The translations under genes and the position numbers were made by a program. Source: Isoetes taiwanensis (lineage: Eukaryota; Streptophyta; Lycopodiopsida; Isoetales; Isoetaceae). From it: a stretch of 64,000 nucleotides of DNA. The notes under the pieces are model-generated. The model was given only the letters and a program-made list of their open reading frames with translations, was not told where the DNA came from and ran no database searches. Shown here piece after piece: positions 59,551-64,000 of the stretch; position 1 is the first letter of the stretch; the number at the start of each line of letters is the position of its first letter. The stretch lies in NCBI GenBank assembly GCA_021234155.1, contig JAJEKV010000095.1:3174621-3238620 (forward strand). The letters are read 5' to 3'.

Positions 59551-60788
59551 ATGGCCCGAACCAAACAGACCGCAAGGAAGCGTCGCCCAGGCGAAACCAC
59601 CAGCGCCACTGAGACAGAGATCATTCGGAAGATGCTTCGTGAGAGGCTCGCAAGAGGGGATCGTTCGCCTTCGGACGAAGAGCAAGACACCTCTGATTTG
59701 ATCGATGTCTTCAACCGCCAGTGGAGGACGAGGCCACATCACCAAACTCCATGGACGCATTTTAGACGAGGGAGGTGTATGAAGAAATAGAGCGGGAGAT
59801 CCGGCAGCCAGAACAAGCGAGATGAGCAAGTGGCCGGGTTTGGAGCCCGGAGGTAGCGTGAACCTTAGAAGATTCATCAGGAAGTACGAGCGCCGGCAGA
59901 AGAGAAGGGAGGACAAAAAGAGGAAAAGGAAGGAGGAGGAACAAAAGACAGCAGAAGAAAAGAAGGAAGCAAAAGGGAAGTTCGTGGCTGGCATAAGGAG
60001 AACAAAGGACTGCCCGCCAAGGAAGAGGCCGAACCCCAACATTATCATCAAGGAGCGGCAACCTGACGAACCCCCAAACCCTTCCGACGACTCTTCTGAT
60101 GGGGACTTCAACCCTAACGCTGCAGGTGGAAGCTCTTCCAAGAATCCAGGTGACGAGCAAGAAGTACCTCGAGCACCGCAAGACCGAAAGCAACCCCAAA
60201 GAAGACCAAGTGCAGAAGCCCCCTGAATACCCGGCATGGGATAGAAAGAAGCAACCACGACCTGCCCGGGAAGCCTACGTCACCGACAGGGTGAAGATTT
60301 ATGAGAGGAAGATGAGAGAGCACGAGGCCTACATGAAGAAATGGGAGGCCTATAACAAATATTATGAGGAAAACAGGGTTAAGTTCATCGAGGAGGGCGA
60401 CCAACGGCAAAGAAACCCTAAGGCCGCCACCACCGGCCCAAAGGTTCCCAAGCCGCCACCCGTGAAGAAAGCGGATAGGAAGGAGGTGGAGAGAAGAGCG
60501 TTAAGGGGAGATTAGACACTTCCAACAAGCTTTCGGTCTCCTAATCCCCGCGGCCCCTCCGGTTGGTGCGTGAAGTTATGCGTGCCTATAGAACAGACTT
60601 TAGAGTCACGGGCATTTAGAAATTTGCTGGCAATGCAAGAGGCGGTTGAGGCAAAGATAGTGCAACATTTTGAAGATTCAACAGCCTGCACTATCCACGC
60701 ATGGCGGGTAACCTTAACGCGACAAGACATGAGTCTTATGACCGCATTAAGGGGAGAAGCCTTTAGAAACTTTTTTTGTTGTAAATAA
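59551..60788 (+). CDS. Histone H3-like protein with canonical H3 tail, long charged linker and H3 fold (frames broken)
   Basis: The first ten codons give MARTKQTARK, identical to the N-terminus of histone H3 (K4 and K9 included). The next residues are RRPGE, so Ser10 is absent. A linker of about 300 residues follows in three frames. It is rich in Lys, Arg and Glu, with coiled-coil-like stretches (RREDKKRKRKEEEQK; YERKMREHEAYMKKWEAYNK). The last about 90 codons follow the H3 fold across small shifts: RRALR, EIRHFQQAFGLLIP, RLVREVMRAYRTDF, LAMQEAVEAKIVQHFEDST, and CTIHAWRVTLTRQDM. These match ALREIR, LLIRKLPFQRLVREIAQDF, LALQEAAEAYLVGLFEDTN and CAIHAKRVTIMPKDI of ordinary H3. Five or so frame changes would have to be assembly errors, introns or mutations. 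It could act as a chromatin protein or a histone-tail mimic. That is inference. Confidence 0.78.
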
Positions 60789-60914
60789 TTAAAAAAATTT
60801 TGTAATATAGAGCAATTTTGTGTACCTTGATGACATAAACTTGAGTAATTAGAGCAAATTAATAAGTTTTAGCTTTTATTTCAGGTGAAATAGGACATTT
60901 GGGAGCCGAGACAT

Positions 60915-60987
60915 GATGTCTCCACATTTCACGCGCCTCGTCATAAAACAAAAGTTAGGATTGAAGCGAGGCAAAGCTGTGAGACCT
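60915..60987 (+). repeat. Palindromic module 3, upstream of the second gene
   Basis: GATGTCTCCACA, CGCGCCTCGTC, AAAACAAAAGTTAGGATTG, AAGCGAGGC and TGTGAGACC, pairing GCCTCG with CGAGGC and the outer GTCTC with GAGAC. It also lies just 3' of the H3-like gene. Confidence 0.68.
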
Positions 60988-61115
60988 CGCCCCAAACTTG
61001 ACCAAAACAGCTCCAAATTGACCAAATAAGGGGTCGATTCTCGCCTAATTTGGTGAGCCCATCACCCTTACACCATTAGTTTACCCAAATTGGACACCTT
61101 TAATGAAATGGGACT

Positions 61116-61183
61116 GATGTCTCATACTCGCCGCCGTGAAAACAAAAAGTTAGGATTGAAGCGAGGCGCAAGCTGTGAGACCT
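61116..61183 (+). repeat. Palindromic module 4, upstream of the second gene
   Basis: Near-identical to module 3 in its right half (AAAAGTTAGGATTGAAGCGA, then GGCGCAAGCTGTGAGACCTC). It lies about 190 bp before the second TATA box. Confidence 0.7.
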
Positions 61184-61371
61184 CTTACCAATTCTTCACC
61201 AGGACTTGTCAAAGTCACCTTCAACCTACTGCATAGCATCTTTTAGGTAACCTAGCCTTGTTCAAGCATCTCCTATAGTCCTCAAACTCCTATTTTGACC
61301 TCAGATAAGTTAGAATTACCCAATCCTAGGAAATTTCCAAGTCATCCAAAAATTAGGGTTTCCCCCTTTTC

Positions 61372-61379
61372 TATAAATA
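61372..61379 (+). promoter_or_regulatory. TATA box of the second gene
   Basis: TATAAATA, 122 bp before the ATG at 61,494. The same box and spacing are found in copy A and before the H3-like gene, so both genes appear to have matching independent promoters. Confidence 0.78.
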
Positions 61380-61493
61380 GACCCGTCACTTCTCACATAG
61401 CACCCTGCAAATCTGCTCCTGCCCTTCTAGCCGATTTCCTAACTCCCTGAGGCGCTCTTGCAACCATTTGTTACCTTCTTCTGCAATTAATCA

Positions 61494-63051
61494 ATGGCAA
61501 CTTCTGATTTCCAGAGATGGTACAGCGCCAGCGCTCATGCTGCTGAGGCCGACGTCGACCAAATCTTCCAGATTTTCAGGAAGGAGGTAGACGTCCAAGC
61601 AACCTTGCACGCGACCCCAGCTTATAGTAGAGTCTTGACTGAGTTCCAAGCTAGGGTAGAACCAGCGCTAGTGCAACTCCCTCCTTGTATAGGATATTTT
61701 GTTCCTAGACAGTCCCTGCAGGCAGCATTAGACGATGTCCCGAACATCGCCAAATACCTCACAAACAAAGCGCACCGCACACCTGAGCCAATGGTCCTAA
61801 CTGTCAACAGGACCAAGTACTTTCTTTCAACACCGCCTCGGGCAATCTTTCTCACCCAATCGCGTCGCCGAGAACATTGTGGGGGAAACCTCTATTCCCC
61901 CCATGGACGTGGATCCATTAGCCGTAGCAGCAGAACAACGGCTCCTCACACAGTATGAACAGGAGCAGGAAGGGAAGGAAGAAGACTCGGATGAACAGGA
62001 ATCCGAGGAGGAGGAAGACGATGTTGAGCTCGACCCAGCAGAGGAGCAGCGACAAGCAGAGCGGGAGTGGCAAGACTTCGAAAGAAGCCGGCAGACTCTC
62101 AGAGTCGCGCCACCCCTCGGGTTAGGCATCACAAGCCTGGCTCCCATTATCGTCGAAGGTGAGGAGTTTCTACTCCCTGGCGACATTCAAAACCTCCCCG
62201 GAGTGTGGAAAAGGGAATACCGACCTGAAGAGTTGCCGCACCAACTCGAAGAACAGACTTGGACGACTTCATCGTCTCGAGGAGTCCCGACTTCCCCTCC
62301 AAGTAAGGGAAGCCGACACTTACACGGGAGAGTTTACCTCCGACATCCAAGCCTACAGCAACATCAGGCAGATCATGGAGGCAGACAAGGCTGAGAACAA
62401 GCTACCGACGGAGGAAGAGTTCCTTGCTCTCCAGGAACAGATGGGGATCCGTTATGCGACCTCAAACATCCTAACGCAAGCTCGGCCCGCTAACCTCCCG
62501 GGATAGGACAGCTTAATTCGACCTCGAGAGGGCTTCAAAGAACATCAAGGACTACAGGGGAGCTCACACCACGGTGGAGGTTGATGATTTCGGAAGCAGA
62601 CACAGAGCTGGATACCGAGTGGCCGAGGACCCGTCTCGCAACGACAGGTCATTACGCTATTACCTGCCATTGCTGATGGATGGAAGAATAGCGGTTATCC
62701 ACCGCAAGTTCACCCCCGTGAGGCGAGGAAGGAGTATCGCTGCTGATTGCACTCTCAGGATTCGGCCGGCATGCACGGCTACCCCTTAACACCGAGTATG
62801 CAATCCTGGTGAAAAGAGCGGTAGCACTCGACGCCTTCGACTTCGCCATACCTTACAAAGCGGCAAAAGTAAGACTGGCCGCTGACAGCAGCCTTACACC
62901 TCCCACCTTGAGAATAGAAGATTTAGCAAGAGCATTACAGGTGGATCTCCAGCCAATGTCCTTAGGAACTTGGGCCATTCAAAGGGGAACAGCCCAAGTG
63001 AAAAAGTTCTTGGAGGATAATCCATCTTACCAGGCATCACCGTATGATTAG
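61494..63051 (+). CDS. Second protein of the H3 element, function unknown (about 510 codons, frames broken)
   Basis: Starts MATSDFQRWYS. An N-terminal part of about 120 residues (KEVDVQATLHATPAYSR, LPPCIGYFVPRQSLQAAL) is conserved with copy A at the DNA level. One frameshift near 61,840 leads to an acidic region at 61,960-62,070 (EEDSDEQESEEEEDD), then GEEFLLPGDIQNLPGVW. Further shifts join EADTYTGEFTSDIQAYSN (about 62,310), YYLPLLMDGRIAVIHRKFTP (about 62,660) and a C-terminal part with DAFDFAIPYKAAKVRLA, ending at TAG (63,049). The continuity of coding sense across shifts suggests one original protein. No domain was recognised. The acidic block might bind basic histone-like partners such as the neighbouring protein, but that is speculation. 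A structural (capsid-like) role is equally possible. Confidence 0.55.
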
Positions 63052-63408
63052 CGGTAGTTGCAAGTTCTTGTATTAGTGTAATATAAAATATAAATATAAC
63101 ATTCTCTTGCACTATAAATGTTTTGTTGATACATTTTGTGTCCCCTCAACCATGCCAACAAACATAAATAATGCAAGAAAGCAAGGAAAACTAACCATGT
63201 AGATATGAACCACTTGTGTATGCAAGCTAGGAGGCCCGAGCGCCAGAGAACGACAACCGAGGGAACTTACAGGGGAACAGAGCCCGCCTGTGCCACGCCG
63301 ACGCAAGGAACCCGCTTGAAGAGTTTGGACAAATGACTCCGAAGAAGAAATATCGCAAATGAGGACGGACCTCCTCGAACAGATAAAGTTTGCCTAGCCG
63401 CACAAGCT
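63052..63408. other. Gap between second gene and Gag-like region
   Basis: Starts with an AT-rich tract (AATATAAAATATAAATATAA) after the second gene's stop, which may hold its 3' end signal. No TATA box plus module pair like those of the first two genes was found before the Gag-like region. Confidence 0.45.
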
Positions 63409-64000
63409 GTGAGCAGGTTGGTGGGTAACGCCAACCGCCGCAAAGCATCAGCTCGGAGAACAGGTAGAGACAGGAAGAGGAGCAAGAGAGGAAGGTCCCC
63501 AGCTTGGACTCCTCCGACTCAAGCTCTCCGATTCAGACCGATTCCGAGGAAGAAGAAGAGCGTAACCAAGTCCGAAAGGCATCTAAAGGCAAAGAGGAAC
63601 CACCCGAGGGACGACAAAGGGACACAAGAACCTCGACTACGGAAGAAAGTAGACTCTGATTGGGAAATGTTTGGAAGGCCAGGAAGCTCGAGCAATTCTC
63701 AAAGCAGAACAGGTCGCATGGAAGCGGAGGCTTGGCTTGACGAGATGAGCCGAACACGGCAATGCCTATGGTATGAAGGATAAGGATAAAGGCAGGGTGG
63801 CAACAAATAACTGAAGGGAGCAAAGACGATTTGGTGGAAGGGCTATGCCAAGGCTCATGGCTTGCTGGGGATGCTTGCGGTGTTCAAGAAGTTTGCTAAA
63901 GCCTTCTGCCGCCATTACGCCCAAGAGAGCACAAGTCCAAGATGATGCGCCAGCTTCTGTGTTGCAAGAAGGCAACAAGTCAAGATGCAAATACAATGAG
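63409..64000 (+). pseudogene. Gag-like region of a Ty3/gypsy retrotransposon (partial, frames broken)
   Basis: The N-terminal part is rich in Arg, Ser and acidic residues (SDSEEEEE-like stretches in one frame). From about 63,705 it reads RMEAEAWLDEMSR, then in another frame LKGAKTIWWKGYAKAHG (about 63,813), and KKFAKAFCRHYAQES (about 63,890). This fits the retrotransposon Gag pattern: AE.WL..M, then L.G.A..WW, then W..F...F...Y. It runs off the window, so protease and polymerase cannot be seen. It may be the gag of H3 element copy B or of a neighbouring element. Confidence 0.62.

Larger units (their letters stand above)
57321..64000 (+). mobile_element. H3 element copy B (5' end to window edge)
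   Basis: Begins TGTGACGTTC immediately after retroelement sequence. The layout is: a possible LTR and leader (57,321-59,000), hairpin pair and TATA box, H3-like gene, hairpin pair and TATA box, second gene, then Gag-like sequence near the window end. The TG start and downstream Gag point to a Ty3/gypsy-type LTR retrotransposon with extra genes before gag. However, two separate promoters are unusual for one, no 3' LTR is visible, and the Gag could belong to another element. A weak tRNA-Met-like primer-binding candidate, TGGTACAAGAGCCA, is at about 58,077. Confidence 0.7.

Noticed and set aside
59551-60788. A normal host histone H3 or centromeric CENH3 gene
   Set aside because: The insert of about 300 residues between tail and fold, the location in a repeated element and the presence of a second copy do not fit. 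CENH3 tails also differ from MARTKQTARK.

Overview
The window is nuclear DNA from a land plant, and almost all of it is nested transposable elements. The evidence for a plant is: a TNP2-type CACTA transposase, Argonaute fragments with the plant-style RDGVSESQF motif, a fragment resembling the plant AP-4 beta subunit, intron-bearing genes, and tRNA-Gly(GCC) and tRNA-Ser(AGA) genes of plant type. No species can be named. No intact host protein gene was found. Many reading frames are broken. Part of this looks like assembly error concentrated at CAG/CTG sites, so a frameshift here does not by itself prove a dead gene.

Layout: 0.6-3.1 kb (minus) is a decayed Ty3/gypsy pol. 3.1-6.85 kb is AT-rich with nothing recognised. 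6.85-10.95 kb (minus) is the 3'-truncated body of 'H3 element' copy A, whose 5' end lies at 43.12-43.45 kb. Between these pieces sits a roughly 32-kb CACTA-like element (10,955-43,122). It holds a broken TNP2 transposase, a SET-like fragment, an 11.3-kb tandem satellite (about 1.11-kb unit), two tandem copies of an Argonaute PIWI fragment, a kinase-like gene lacking catalytic residues, and a second possible CACTA ORF. 43.45-45.05 kb is a tandemly duplicated tRNA-Gly/tRNA-Ser block. 45.08-51.42 kb is a Penelope-like retroelement candidate (6.34 kb) with introns, followed head-to-tail by a second partial copy. That partial copy is broken by two insertions in mirror-image arrangement, one carrying an AP-4 beta fragment, and then by H3 element copy B, which begins at 57,321 and runs past the window end.

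The most unusual content is the H3 element. Both copies, about 50 kb apart and in opposite orientation, encode a histone-H3-related protein: an N-terminus identical to the first ten residues of H3 (MARTKQTARK) in copy B, then a long charged linker of roughly 300 residues, then a nearly full-length divergent H3 histone fold. A second gene of unknown function follows. Each gene has its own TATAAATA box about 100-125 bp before the ATG and a pair of about 70-bp palindromic modules upstream. Ty3/gypsy-like Gag sequence lies further downstream in copy B, so the element may be an LTR retrotransposon with extra genes upstream of gag. I know of no described element with this organisation, but I could not search.
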